Shown in pieces: positions 32,059-40,387 of a stretch of DNA of 40,387 bases; positions within the stretch are counted from its first letter, which is position 1, and each line of letters starts with the position of its first letter. The stretch is from Bacteroidales bacterium. Its GTDB lineage: Bacteria; Bacteroidota; Bacteroidia; Bacteroidales; P3. The position numbers and the translations under genes are program-made. The stretch spans positions 1-40,387 of the forward strand of contig JAISTG010000083.1 of NCBI GenBank assembly GCA_031272705.1, given 5' to 3'. A model generated the notes under the pieces. That model made no database searches. It had not been told where the DNA came from and saw only the letters and a list, made by a program, of their open reading frames with translations.

Positions 32059-33255
32059 ATGGAAAAGATAATTCCAAAGGAATTTCGTCATTATGTAGCA
32101 CAGGTTGGCGAAATTGACAGCATAATGCTTGACGTGGAAAAAGCCGAAGGTATTTACGTATGGGACACTTCGGGCAAACAATACATTGATATGTTGGCAG
32201 GAATCTGCGTTGGCAACATAGGACATAGGCATCCTGCCGTACTGAAAGCAATTAAGGAACAAATGGATAAGTACCTGCACGTTATGGTTTATGGAGAATT
32301 TGTTCAGAGTCCTCAATATAGATACGCCAAACGCCTTATAGACCTCTTGCCTAAAGGTTTGGACAGTATGTTTATAGTCAATTCGGGGTCGGAAGCAATA
32401 GAAGGTGCTGTTAAAGCGGCGAAACTTTTTACCAAACGTGCGGAAGTCATTTCTTTTACAAACTCTTATCACGGCTCAACAATGATTGGAGTAAGTATGA
32501 TGAGCGATGAACGTTTTAGAAAACCGTTTGAGCCGTTGCTTCCTCAGTGTCGGCAGATTTGTTTCAACAATACGGCTGATTTAATGCGGATTACCGAACA
32601 TACGGCTTGTGTTGTGGCTGAGATTTTACCGGTTGGCTGCGGAGTAACTTTACCTGAAGATGATTTTATAGCCAAACTGCGACACAGAACTGCGGAAATG
32701 GGTACGGTACTTATACTTGATGAAATTCAAACGGGTTTTGGTCGCAGTGGAAAACTATTTGCCTTTGAACATTATGACATTGTACCGGACATTTTGTGCA
32801 TTGCAAAAAGTATGGGTGGCGGTATGCCGATAGGAGGCTTTATTGGCAGCAAACAGATTATGGATTCGTTAGATAATCATCACCCTTTGATAGGGCATGC
32901 TACAACGTTCGGCGGACATCCGTTAAGTTGCGTTGCGGCATTGGCTGCTTTGAATGTGTTGATAGACGACAATATAATAAAAGATGTTGAAAATAAAGGT
33001 GAATATCTTCGTAATAAATTACGGCATAAGCAGATAAAAAACGTTACGGGTAAAGGTCTGTTCTGTTCAATGGTATTACAAAAACCTGATATGTGGCAAG
33101 AGGCACTTATTTCGCTTTTTGACTGCGGAATAATTACGGGTACGCATTTGTTTAACAGCGGAGCATTGAGCATAAAGCCTGCTTTAACAATTACTTATGA
33201 ACAGATAGATGACGCATGCAGCAGAATAATTTCCGCATTGGACAGATTAGGATAA
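32059..33255 (+). CDS. Class-III aminotransferase, acetylornithine/ornithine type
   Basis: This is a PLP-dependent aminotransferase (398 aa). It shows NSGSEAIEGAVKAAK (108-122), SYHGS (136-140), DEIQTGFGR (221-229) and the Schiff-base lysine K250 in CIAKSMGGGMP. The family includes acetylornithine, ornithine and 4-aminobutyrate aminotransferases, and sequence alone does not choose among them. No arginine-biosynthesis gene is nearby. In a lysine fermenter it could also handle an omega-amino acid (inference). It follows the SDR gene by 3 bases; S41 downstream has its own promoter. Confidence 0.85.
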   Translation: MEKIIPKEFRHYVAQVGEIDSIMLDVEKAEGIYVWDTSGKQYIDMLAGICVGNIGHRHPAVLKAIKEQMDKYLHVMVYGEFVQSPQYRYAKRLIDLLPKGLDSMFIVNSGSEAIEGAVKAAKLFTKRAEVISFTNSYHGSTMIGVSMMSDERFRKPFEPLLPQCRQICFNNTADLMRITEHTACVVAEILPVGCGVTLPEDDFIAKLRHRTAEMGTVLILDEIQTGFGRSGKLFAFEHYDIVPDILCIAKSMGGGMPIGGFIGSKQIMDSLDNHHPLIGHATTFGGHPLSCVAALAALNVLIDDNIIKDVENKGEYLRNKLRHKQIKNVTGKGLFCSMVLQKPDMWQEALISLFDCGIITGTHLFNSGALSIKPALTITYEQIDDACSRIISALDRLG

Positions 33256-33286
33256 CGAGACTTTGTATCAAGTTTGCGTATTGTTG

Positions 33287-33315
33287 TTGCATTTGGATAT
33301 TTTTTAGTAATTTTG
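33287..33315 (+). promoter_or_regulatory. Promoter for S41 peptidase gene
   Basis: TTG at 33287-33289, an 18-base gap and TAATTTTG at 33308-33315, 24 bases before the ATG. Confidence 0.55.
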
Positions 33316-33339
33316 CAGCCCTAATAACAAAACAAAAAA

Positions 33340-35112
33340 ATGAATAAACATTTCATAACTTTATTATTATCATTGCTTTCGTTGAGTGCCTTTTGCCAGC
33401 AGCTAAGCCTTGAAGAACAGAAAGCAACAGACGCAAAACTCAATTATCTTATCAATTATATAAGGTATAATTACGTGGATAGCACCGACCTTGCAAAGAT
33501 TACCGAAAAGGGAATAGTGGCTATGTTAAAGGAATTAGACCCTCATTCTGTCTATATCTCAAAGGATGATGTTGAAAAGGCAAATGAGCCTTTGGTAGGT
33601 AACTTTGACGGAGTTGGAGTGTCGTTTCAAATTACCGATGACACCATTCGTATTGTTGATGTCATACGTGGAGGACCTTCGGAAAAGGTTGGAATAATGC
33701 CAAGCGATAAAATAATAAAGGTGGATGAAGAAACGGCAACAGGAGATACCATTAAAAACGACTGGGTCTATAAACACCTGAGAGGAAAAAAAGGAACAAA
33801 AGTAGCAATAACCGTTTTGCGTTCGGGACGTAAAGAACCGATTGTCTTTAACGTTATTAGAGATAAAATTCCCATTAAAAGCATAGACACTTACTTTATG
33901 TTAGACAAGCAAATCGGTTATATACGTTTAGATCGTTTTGCTCAAAGTTCGGTAGAGGAACTTTTAACAGCGTTGAATGAACTTAAACAGCAGGGAATGA
34001 AAAATTTGATATTTGATTTGCGTGGAAACGGAGGCGGATACCTTGAAATAGCATTCCGCATCTGCGACGAATTTCTCAGTGGTGATAAACTGTTGGTTTA
34101 TACCGAAGGATCAAAATCGCCACGTCAAGACCTGAAAGCCTCTCATAAAGGTTCATTTGAAGAAGGTAAACTTGTGGTGTTGATAGATGAGTATTCGGCT
34201 TCGGCATCCGAAATTGTATCGGGAGCAATTCAAGACTGGGACAGAGGGGTGATTGCAGGCAGACGCTCTTTCGGCAAAGGATTGGTGCAAAGACCAATGA
34301 ATCTTCCTGACGGGTCTCAAATCCGTTTAACAACTTCCCGTTATTACACCCCGTCAGGGCGTTGTATTCAAAAGTCTTATGCTAATGGCGTAGAGGATTA
34401 TTACAGTGATTACATCAAACGTTATAAACACGGCGAACTTCTCAACTCCGATTCCATCTCTTTCCCTGATTCCCTGCGTTATTACACTAATAACGGACGC
34501 ACAGTCTATGGTGGAGGAGGCATAATGCCCGATATATTCGTGCCTATTGACACTTCACGGGCTTCGGATTACCTTATAAACCTGCGTTCCAAAGGAGTAT
34601 TCAATTCATTTGCAGTAAAATGGACAGAAAGCAACAGAGAAAAAGTTCTCAAAAATTGTCCGAAATTTGAGAACTTTGATACTGCATATTCAAAATTTAA
34701 CATTATGCCTGATTTTGAGGCGTATGCAAAAAGTGAAGGCGTAGAACCGAACAATATAAAAAAGGAATGGGTTAATCAAATTGTGACGGATTATCTCAAA
34801 GAACTGATAAAAGACACTGCGACCAACTTTTCATCTTATGAAACTTACGCTCAATCAATACTTAACAGCAAAGAATTTTCTTCAAAAGTAGATTCTCTTT
34901 CGCATATCGAAGACTTGCGAACGGCAGATATGCAAAAACGAAGCAATCATTATATTTCCATGACGTTAAAGGCTATTTTGGCACGCAATCTCTATGGAAT
35001 ACCTTATTATTACAAAGTTATGTCTGTTGATGATGAAGTTTTGAGTAAGGCAACTCAAATTATAACGGATAAGAAAGAGTACAATAATATTTTGAAACCA
35101 AAGTTAAAATAA
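33340..35112 (+). CDS. S41 family C-terminal processing peptidase
   Basis: The product (590 aa) has a signal peptide (about 1-19), an N-terminal helical region, a PDZ domain (about 85-170, with NFDGVGVSF) and the S41 protease core. The Ser-Lys dyad is S288 in YSASASE and K313 in RSFGKGLVQ, 25 residues apart as in E. coli Prc. The helical C-terminal region of about 180 residues is a common Bacteroidota addition. It probably trims or degrades exported proteins in the periplasm. It is transcribed alone and followed by the largest repeat array of the window. Confidence 0.92.
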   Translation: MNKHFITLLLSLLSLSAFCQQLSLEEQKATDAKLNYLINYIRYNYVDSTDLAKITEKGIVAMLKELDPHSVYISKDDVEKANEPLVGNFDGVGVSFQITDDTIRIVDVIRGGPSEKVGIMPSDKIIKVDEETATGDTIKNDWVYKHLRGKKGTKVAITVLRSGRKEPIVFNVIRDKIPIKSIDTYFMLDKQIGYIRLDRFAQSSVEELLTALNELKQQGMKNLIFDLRGNGGGYLEIAFRICDEFLSGDKLLVYTEGSKSPRQDLKASHKGSFEEGKLVVLIDEYSASASEIVSGAIQDWDRGVIAGRRSFGKGLVQRPMNLPDGSQIRLTTSRYYTPSGRCIQKSYANGVEDYYSDYIKRYKHGELLNSDSISFPDSLRYYTNNGRTVYGGGGIMPDIFVPIDTSRASDYLINLRSKGVFNSFAVKWTESNREKVLKNCPKFENFDTAYSKFNIMPDFEAYAKSEGVEPNNIKKEWVNQIVTDYLKELIKDTATNFSSYETYAQSILNSKEFSSKVDSLSHIEDLRTADMQKRSNHYISMTLKAILARNLYGIPYYYKVMSVDDEVLSKATQIITDKKEYNNILKPKLK

Positions 35113-35156
35113 TTTTTATTTTGTTTTGTATTCATAGAACCTTTAATTCGGTGTGC

Positions 35157-35345
35157 TATAATTTGATTACAGAAAATTAGAATCAAATTATAGCGTTTTA
35201 GAATCAAATTACAGAACGTTAGAATCAAATTACAGAACGCTAGAATCAAATTATAGAACGCTATAATCAAATTATAGAACGCTAGAATCAAATTACAGAA
35301 CGCTAGAATCAAATTACAGAACGCTATAATTTGATTCTAAAAATA
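35157..35345. repeat. Nine-unit 21-bp tandem repeat array, locus I
   Basis: Nine units in exact 21-base register run from 35157 to 35345. Seven inner units carry AATCAAATTA followed by CAGAACGCT, TAGAACGCT or a close variant. The first and last units carry the flipped word AATTTGATT, so the ends can pair with the interior. Units at 35220, 35283 and 35304 are identical. The array is in the gap between the S41 gene and the next promoter. A minus-strand frame over it is a repeat artefact. Confidence 0.95.
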
Positions 35346-35397
35346 CAAAACTTAATTTTGGAAGATAAAAATAAAATTTCACTATTTTTTTATTTTG

Positions 35398-35429
35398 TTT
35401 GCACAATATCATATTTTTTTATACTTTTG
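35398..35429 (+). promoter_or_regulatory. Promoter for the 35479/BatA unit
   Basis: TTTG at 35398-35401, a 20-base gap and TACTTTTG at 35422-35429, 49 bases before the ATG. A close match to consensus. Confidence 0.7.
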
Positions 35430-35478
35430 CAATCTCAAAAACGACATAATTGAATAATAATAATATAAAATTACCATT

Positions 35479-35994
35479 ATGCTAGAACATAAATATACAA
35501 GGGATGAGTACATCCAAAGAAAAGAAAAACGTAAGCAAATTTACGAAATAGTTTTTGCTTTTGTGGATTTGAGTGATGATTACTGGATTTCGTTTAAGAA
35601 ATTGAGGAAAGTACTGAAACATACTGACGATTTGGACGTATTTTTTGCTCCTTTCGTGGGCAAAGATGGAACATTCATTGCAGCAAAACTTGAAGAATTC
35701 ATTGCTATTCTTGACGAAAAGTTTGAGATTGCTATGGAAGAACAAAGGAAAATGGAAGCAGAAGAAGCCGCAAAAGCAAAAAGCGGCAAGAAAAAGAAGT
35801 CCAAAGATTCTGCTATAAAGGTTACCCGTCCTTCTGTTGCAACCCCGTCCGTCATAAAAAGAAAAGGCTTGGAAGAAAGCGAAGTAACCCCTGAAGGAGA
35901 TACCGCTCCACGCAAACGAATTCGCAGAGTAAGGCTTACCGAAGAGCAACTTAAAGAACTGGAAAAGTTAAGAAGAGAGAAAAATCAGCAATAG
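35479..35994 (+). CDS. Conserved-looking hypothetical charged protein
   Basis: I do not recognise this product (171 aa). Residues 1-90 look globular, with several aromatic residues (DYWISFKKL, DVFFAPFVGK). Residues 90-115 are Lys/Ala-rich (KSGKKKKSKD), then comes a Ser/Thr/Pro-rich linker. The last 25 residues (RLTEEQLKELEKLRR) form a charged, probably coiled helix. There is no signal peptide or membrane helix, so it is presumed cytosolic. It is 27 bases upstream of the BatA-type gene under one promoter, suggesting a shared process. Confidence 0.65.
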   Translation: MLEHKYTRDEYIQRKEKRKQIYEIVFAFVDLSDDYWISFKKLRKVLKHTDDLDVFFAPFVGKDGTFIAAKLEEFIAILDEKFEIAMEEQRKMEAEEAAKAKSGKKKKSKDSAIKVTRPSVATPSVIKRKGLEESEVTPEGDTAPRKRIRRVRLTEEQLKELEKLRREKNQQ

Positions 35995-36021
35995 CGTTAA
36001 TGCTTTAACTGCAACAATCCA

Positions 36022-38055
36022 ATGAGATTTCTCTATCCTTATTTTCTTTGGGGATTATGTGCTGTTGCAATACCGGTTCTAATACATCTTTTTAACTTTC
36101 GTCGTTTCAAAAAGGTATATTTTACCAATGTTGCGGCATTAACGGAGGCTCAAATCAGCACCCGCAAACATAACAGGCTGAAACAGATTTTGCTTTTGCT
36201 TGTTCGTTGTCTTGCTGTTGTGTTTCTTACATTTCTTTTTGCACAACCGTACATATATAATGAAGATAACGTTGTAGCCAAAGAAGGCAGGAATGCAGTA
36301 GTAGTTTTTGTTGATAACAGTTTTTCAATGGAAAATGCAGGGCAGTCAGGAAGACTGCTTGACGATGCTAAGTCCAAAGCCCGTCAAATAGTAGAACAGT
36401 TTGATAAAGACGACGAATTCCTTCTTCTTACTATGGATATGGAGGGCAAGCATAAGCATTATGTTGATAAAACGCAGTTTTTGACTTCCCTTAACGAAAT
36501 AGACATAAGTCCTGCAACCTTAAAAACCGGCGAAATACTGAGAGAATGTAACGCTATGCTGCAAATGAACAATGCAGAGAAGAGACTGTTTATTATTTCT
36601 GACTTTCAGACAAGCGGTTTTGATGTTACAGCCTTCGAAAAGAGTGATATAAAGACTTGTCTTCTGCCTGTTGCCGCCAATAACGTTAATAACGTATTTG
36701 TAGATAGCGTATGGTTTGCTTCTGATTTCATTCACAAGGGACAGAATGTAGAAATAACGGCACGGATAACTAACTGGGCTGATGCAGATGTTGAAAAACT
36801 TCCTGTGAAACTTTTTATCAACGACATACAGACTGCAATTACATCATTGGATATTGATAGCAGAAGAAGCGAAACGGTAACAATGAGTTTCAAACTTGAC
36901 AATAATATCGGTAGATCGCTCATTCACGGCAGGATTTCAATACTTGACAACCCTGTTACCTTTGATGATGATTTTTATTTTGCATTTAACGTTGATGATA
37001 AACTGAATGTCTGCCTCATAAACAGCAATAAATACATTGAACGCCTGTTTGAAGCCTCGCAGGAAGTCAATCTCATACGGCAGGACGAGCAAAGAATAGA
37101 TTATAACAGCATTCCAAACTATTCTCTTCTCATTCTTAACGGGTTAAAACAAATAACCTCGGGCTTAACGGCTGAATTGCAACGATATTGTAAAGATGGA
37201 GGTACGTTAATTGTTATTCCGACGGAAGATATTGATGTTGAGTCCTATCGAAAGGCTATGTTGGAATTGCAGATTGCAACTTATGACCGCTTGATTGACA
37301 GAGAGAACAGAGTATCGGTTGTTAATAATGAAAGCAGTCTTTATAAAGGTGTATTTTCAGCCACAGATGAAAATATGGAAATGCCGAAGGTCAAACGTTA
37401 TTTTGTATTTCAAAAGGGCAAAAACATATCTCAAGAAAGCATAATGAAGATGCAGAGTGGTGATGATTTTCTTTGTGAAAGCCGAATTGGCAAAGGCAGA
37501 GTTTATATCTTTGCTTCTCCATTGACGGATGCAAATACCGATTTCATTAATCAGTCTCTCTTCGTGCCGACACTTTGGAATATGGCGTTATGGAGTTCAA
37601 ATATATTACCTCCTTACTTTTTCCTGAGTGATACTCCTTTCATTGATTTGACCGGATTGATGCAAGCGAATAATCAAGTGCTTAAAGTAGAAAGTATTAA
37701 TGGGCGAACATCGGTCATAACTCAAGCAATAAAGGAAGCAAATCACACAGGTATTATGCTGCATAACCAAATAAAAACTGCGGGTTCTTACAACATTATA
37801 GCCGATACTGCTTTTGCTACGATTGCTTTTGATTATGATAGAAGCGAATCACGATTGGAATTTCTTACAATCAGGCAGTTGCAGTCGTTAATCAGCAAGG
37901 CAAAACTGCAAAATATCACTCTATTTAATCCATCCAAACCAATAGATCTGTACTTCAAGCAAAGCAGACAGGCATTTAACTTTACAGCATTGTTTATTGG
38001 TTTGATATTATTGTGTTTGGCTGTAGAGATTATGTTCCTATACCAAAAGAAATAA
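36022..38055 (+). CDS. BatA-type N-terminal domain / VWA-like membrane protein
   Basis: The product (677 aa) starts with the BatA N-terminal signature MRFLYPYFLWGLCAVAIPVLIHLFNFRR and a second helix at 56-75. A von Willebrand A-like domain follows with D98-N-S100-F-S102 as the metal-binding MIDAS start. After a long beta-rich region, a final helix is at about 652-672. Family members in Bacteroidota sit in the inner membrane with the large middle part in the periplasm; Bat proteins were linked to aerotolerance, but the role of this branch is not known. No MoxR or other bat gene accompanies it, only the hypothetical gene upstream. Confidence 0.82.
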   Translation: MRFLYPYFLWGLCAVAIPVLIHLFNFRRFKKVYFTNVAALTEAQISTRKHNRLKQILLLLVRCLAVVFLTFLFAQPYIYNEDNVVAKEGRNAVVVFVDNSFSMENAGQSGRLLDDAKSKARQIVEQFDKDDEFLLLTMDMEGKHKHYVDKTQFLTSLNEIDISPATLKTGEILRECNAMLQMNNAEKRLFIISDFQTSGFDVTAFEKSDIKTCLLPVAANNVNNVFVDSVWFASDFIHKGQNVEITARITNWADADVEKLPVKLFINDIQTAITSLDIDSRRSETVTMSFKLDNNIGRSLIHGRISILDNPVTFDDDFYFAFNVDDKLNVCLINSNKYIERLFEASQEVNLIRQDEQRIDYNSIPNYSLLILNGLKQITSGLTAELQRYCKDGGTLIVIPTEDIDVESYRKAMLELQIATYDRLIDRENRVSVVNNESSLYKGVFSATDENMEMPKVKRYFVFQKGKNISQESIMKMQSGDDFLCESRIGKGRVYIFASPLTDANTDFINQSLFVPTLWNMALWSSNILPPYFFLSDTPFIDLTGLMQANNQVLKVESINGRTSVITQAIKEANHTGIMLHNQIKTAGSYNIIADTAFATIAFDYDRSESRLEFLTIRQLQSLISKAKLQNITLFNPSKPIDLYFKQSRQAFNFTALFIGLILLCLAVEIMFLYQKK

Positions 38056-38112
38056 ATTGACACAAGATTAATCTGTTTAGAACTAAAATACTGTAATAAA
38101 AAGTCAAAACAC

Positions 38113-38142
38113 TTGTTTATTCAATTATTTTTTGTACTTTTG
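38113..38142 (+). promoter_or_regulatory. Promoter for the 38205/39071 unit
   Basis: TTG at 38113-38115, a 19-base gap and TACTTTTG at 38135-38142, 62 bases before the ATG. Confidence 0.65.
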
Positions 38143-38204
38143 CAGTCGTAAATAATGAGAAAGTTTTCTTTATTATATAGTATTTAATTAACAAATAAAC
38201 ACAA

Positions 38205-39068
38205 ATGAAAAATTTGAGCATTTTTTTGGGATTACTTTTTGTATCCACAAGTGCATTTGGGCAAATTGATTGGGGTGAAGCAGAAAAGGTTGCAAATGAT
38301 TTGCGTAATACACTTGACCGCGAATTTAACAATCTTAATGATAGAGGTAGTAATTCGTATTCTTCTGATAGGGATAAAACAGTTACTTCTAATTCAAGTA
38401 ATAGTAATTATTCTTCTAATTCAAGTAATAGTAATTATTATGAAAGTGTAGCAAGAGAAATAGAAGAAAAAAGAATTGCAGAGGAAAAAGCAAAAGAAAA
38501 AGCAAAAGTAGATGCAATGCGCCCGCAAGTTTTGGCAAGTTCTAAAGTTTTAGCGCCTAAAATAAGAAAACTTAATAATGCTACACCGTTCCAAGAAAGT
38601 ACTGTTGCTGAAAAAAATAAATCAACTGTTGAACAGGTAATGGATTTTTCGGTAAAAATGGCTAACGGCAAAGTAATTAGCGAACCCTTGCAGAAAAGAG
38701 TTGCCGTTTTTATAGAAAATGATTTATTGGCGGATATTCCTTTACCTGCAGAATATAACAAAAAAATAAGTAATACGATTGCTAAAAAAGTTGTTGGTAA
38801 TAAAAAACTTGAAAAATTGATTATTCCACGGTTTGCAACAACAAGACCAACTCTTTTGCAGGCTGGAATGAAACCGCAAGCCATTGATAATGCGGATTGG
38901 GTAGCCAACAATGTACCTGAACTCTGTGCAAAAATAGAAGAAAATATAGATTTATTTATGAATGAGAAAATTACAATAGAACAATATATAGAAAACTCGG
39001 AAAAAATTATTTCAAGTTTTAAAAAATCGTTGTTCAAACAAGTAGTTAAAAATTTTAAATCCTTATAG
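38205..39068 (+). CDS. Exported hypothetical protein with Ser/Asn-rich segment
   Basis: I do not recognise this product (287 aa). It has a signal peptide (1-20, ending AFGQ), a low-complexity stretch of about 30 Ser/Asn/Tyr residues (about 48-83, copies of SSNSNY), a charged Lys/Glu helix (about 85-105) and a helical C-terminal half. The low-complexity DNA contains an imperfect direct repeat of AATTCAAGTAATAGTAATTA. The next gene starts 2 bases after its stop, so the two probably work together outside the cytoplasm. Both look more AT-rich than the housekeeping genes nearby. Confidence 0.65.
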   Translation: MKNLSIFLGLLFVSTSAFGQIDWGEAEKVANDLRNTLDREFNNLNDRGSNSYSSDRDKTVTSNSSNSNYSSNSSNSNYYESVAREIEEKRIAEEKAKEKAKVDAMRPQVLASSKVLAPKIRKLNNATPFQESTVAEKNKSTVEQVMDFSVKMANGKVISEPLQKRVAVFIENDLLADIPLPAEYNKKISNTIAKKVVGNKKLEKLIIPRFATTRPTLLQAGMKPQAIDNADWVANNVPELCAKIEENIDLFMNEKITIEQYIENSEKIISSFKKSLFKQVVKNFKSL

Positions 39069-39070
39069 GT

Positions 39071-40012
39071 ATGAAAACAATAGTTATCACATTATTTATG
39101 CTAATGAGTGCAACAATAATGTTGGCACAAAATCAAGTATTGTCGCCCGAAGCAGAAAAACTCTTCAAAAAAGCAACAATAATGCTTGCAGAAGGAGTTT
39201 CTACTATTAAGGAATATCAATTTGTTGCTTCAGAGTTTGAGCAAGTGTTAAATACTAATCCCAATCACGCTAATACATTGTACAATCTTGCCTTAGTATA
39301 TTCAACAATAAGTTCATTTGAAGGAAATTATCCTGCATTTTATCAATCTGAAAGGTATTATAAAAGATATTTGGCAACTAATCCTGATGACAAAGATGTT
39401 GTAGAAATGGAGTTGCTTAATTTATTGACGAAAAGAGAAAAAAACGAAACAGCAGGGAAGGTTACTGATTCTGAATATTATATTGTATATAAAAATATTG
39501 GAGACATTTTTTTTATGCTTTATGATAAATTCAGCCACAAATACAACTTCCAGTTTTGGAATAATGCAAATAAGGTTGTTGATAGATTTCTACAGTATCG
39601 GTCTCTTAAGGAAATGGGAGGATGGTTATATACTCGATACTATCCATATAAAAAGATTCCAAAAAGGAAACAAAAGCAAATAGTACAAAACATACAAAAA
39701 GAAAATTTGGATAGCATATATTTTGAATCTGTTTACAACGTGGCACTACTTCTTGAAAAAAGGATAAAATATCTTGATGAAAGTGATATAAATTATAATA
39801 AAAACTCCTGGTTGGGAGTAAGTGATTATGATGCTGCGTATAATTGCAAAACATACAAAGATGCAGTACTACAAATCAAAATACAAATGTATGATGATTG
39901 TATAACGTTATTTAATTTATATTTGGAAAGTAACCCAGATAATAAATCAGAAATAGAAGACAAGATATTGAAATTGGAGGTGGCACGAGATAGATTAAAA
40001 TTGGAAGAATAA
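39071..40012 (+). CDS. Exported TPR-like protein
   Basis: The product (313 aa) has a signal peptide (about 1-19, ending LAQ). Helix pairs resembling tetratricopeptide repeats follow: FEQVLNTNPNHANTLYNLALVY (about 55-77), YYKRYLATNPDDKDVV (about 95-111) and LFNLYLESNPDNKSEIEDKI near the C-terminus. TPRs mediate protein contacts; nothing more specific can be said. It is coupled to the Ser/Asn-rich protein upstream (2-base gap), making a secreted protein pair. Confidence 0.68.
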   Translation: MKTIVITLFMLMSATIMLAQNQVLSPEAEKLFKKATIMLAEGVSTIKEYQFVASEFEQVLNTNPNHANTLYNLALVYSTISSFEGNYPAFYQSERYYKRYLATNPDDKDVVEMELLNLLTKREKNETAGKVTDSEYYIVYKNIGDIFFMLYDKFSHKYNFQFWNNANKVVDRFLQYRSLKEMGGWLYTRYYPYKKIPKRKQKQIVQNIQKENLDSIYFESVYNVALLLEKRIKYLDESDINYNKNSWLGVSDYDAAYNCKTYKDAVLQIKIQMYDDCITLFNLYLESNPDNKSEIEDKILKLEVARDRLKLEE

Positions 40013-40133
40013 TGACATAGTATTTTTGTTTGATGATTTTGCTTCTCTTGCGAGCCGACAGACAAGTAAGAAACAGAGAAAAGTTGGCAAACAAGTGAAA
40101 AATAAGAGAAATTACGTGAGGGTTTATCTTTTT

Positions 40134-40163
40134 TTGTCAATTCAAAAAATAATCGTAACTTTG
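40134..40163 (+). promoter_or_regulatory. Promoter for nifJ
   Basis: TTTG at 40134-40137, an 18-base gap and TAACTTTG at 40156-40163. Bases 40145-40168 equal 14522-14545 in front of purL. The part around the -33 element resembles the 47-bp promoter repeats at 12805 and 13660. Confidence 0.7.
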
Positions 40164-40202
40164 CACCCTCAAAAAAGCAAGTTTTTAATAAAAATAAAAT
40201 AG

Positions 40203-40387
<185 letters not shown>

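Larger units (their letters stand above)
35113..35478. other. Intergenic region after the S41 gene
   Basis: This 366-base gene-free stretch holds the nine-unit array (35157-35345), AT-rich filler and the promoter at 35398-35429. No RNA gene was recognised. Confidence 0.7.

Noticed and set aside
35055..35312. Minus-strand frame with repeated L-I-L-A-F-C-N motifs
   Set aside because: 21 bp is seven codons, so the intergenic array keeps an open frame by itself. There is no start signal, and it overlaps the end of the S41 gene.
35157..35345. CRISPR array
   Set aside because: Units are directly adjacent with no spacers, are 21 bp long, and no cas gene is in the window.

Overview
The window looks like a chromosomal segment from a Bacteroidota bacterium, most likely an anaerobic Bacteroidales-like lineage. 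The evidence is seen directly. Start-proximal promoters follow the Bacteroidota pattern (TTTG, about 19 bases, TAnnTTTG) on both strands. Several genes are Bacteroidota hallmarks: the type IX secretion Plug protein (DUF5103), DUF4293, DUF6089, a BatA-type protein, an exosortase and a SusC-style TonB receptor with a carboxypeptidase-like N-terminal domain. The hpt-adk-obgE order is also typical. Two copies of L-erythro-3,5-diaminohexanoate dehydrogenase and the start of a pyruvate:ferredoxin oxidoreductase point to amino-acid-fermenting anaerobic metabolism. I cannot name a genus.

Layout. 1-5291: one probable operon, kdd1-kdd2-hpt-adk-obgE, with gaps of 3 to 21 bases; the adk gene encodes two fused kinase domains. 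5343-5489: 21-bp-periodic repeats containing a perfect 46-bp inverted repeat. 5622-7224: prfA and a DUF4293 membrane protein. 7226-9589: a DUF6089 outer-membrane protein (minus), dciA-like and folB (plus), and an exosortase (minus) whose 3' end overlaps folB. 9766-12663: TonB receptor and mscL (minus). 12805-14357: two identical 47-bp promoters, each followed by a structured leader or RNA and a small gene (acyltransferase; DnaJ-type zinc-finger microprotein). 14580-18340: purL, a CPBP protease and a lipoprotein. 18427-20359: thioredoxin-like protein and tilS. 20675-24016 (minus): rlmI-like methyltransferase, flippase-like membrane protein and a YD-repeat-like secreted protein, in one operon. 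24149-26574 (minus): pdxA and an alpha/beta hydrolase. 26820-28628: LtaS/MdoB-type phosphatase-superfamily membrane enzyme. 28777-31178 (minus): pfkA and the T9SS Plug protein. 31303-35112: SDR, class-III aminotransferase and S41 protease. 35479-40012: a BatA/VWA two-gene unit and a two-gene secreted/TPR unit. 40209-end: start of nifJ.

The most unusual signal lies between the genes. At least eight intergenic regions carry tandem units with an exact, or nearly exact, 21-bp register (two helical turns). Each unit is built of two roughly 10-bp words that can appear in either orientation. Sequences differ from locus to locus except for three loci that share the AATCAAATT word. A ninth array of the same period lies in frame inside the flippase-like gene and encodes a heptapeptide repeat. 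Other points worth following are the double adenylate kinase with a degenerate second domain, the tandem kdd pair, and the duplicated promoter cassette with its two structured RNAs.
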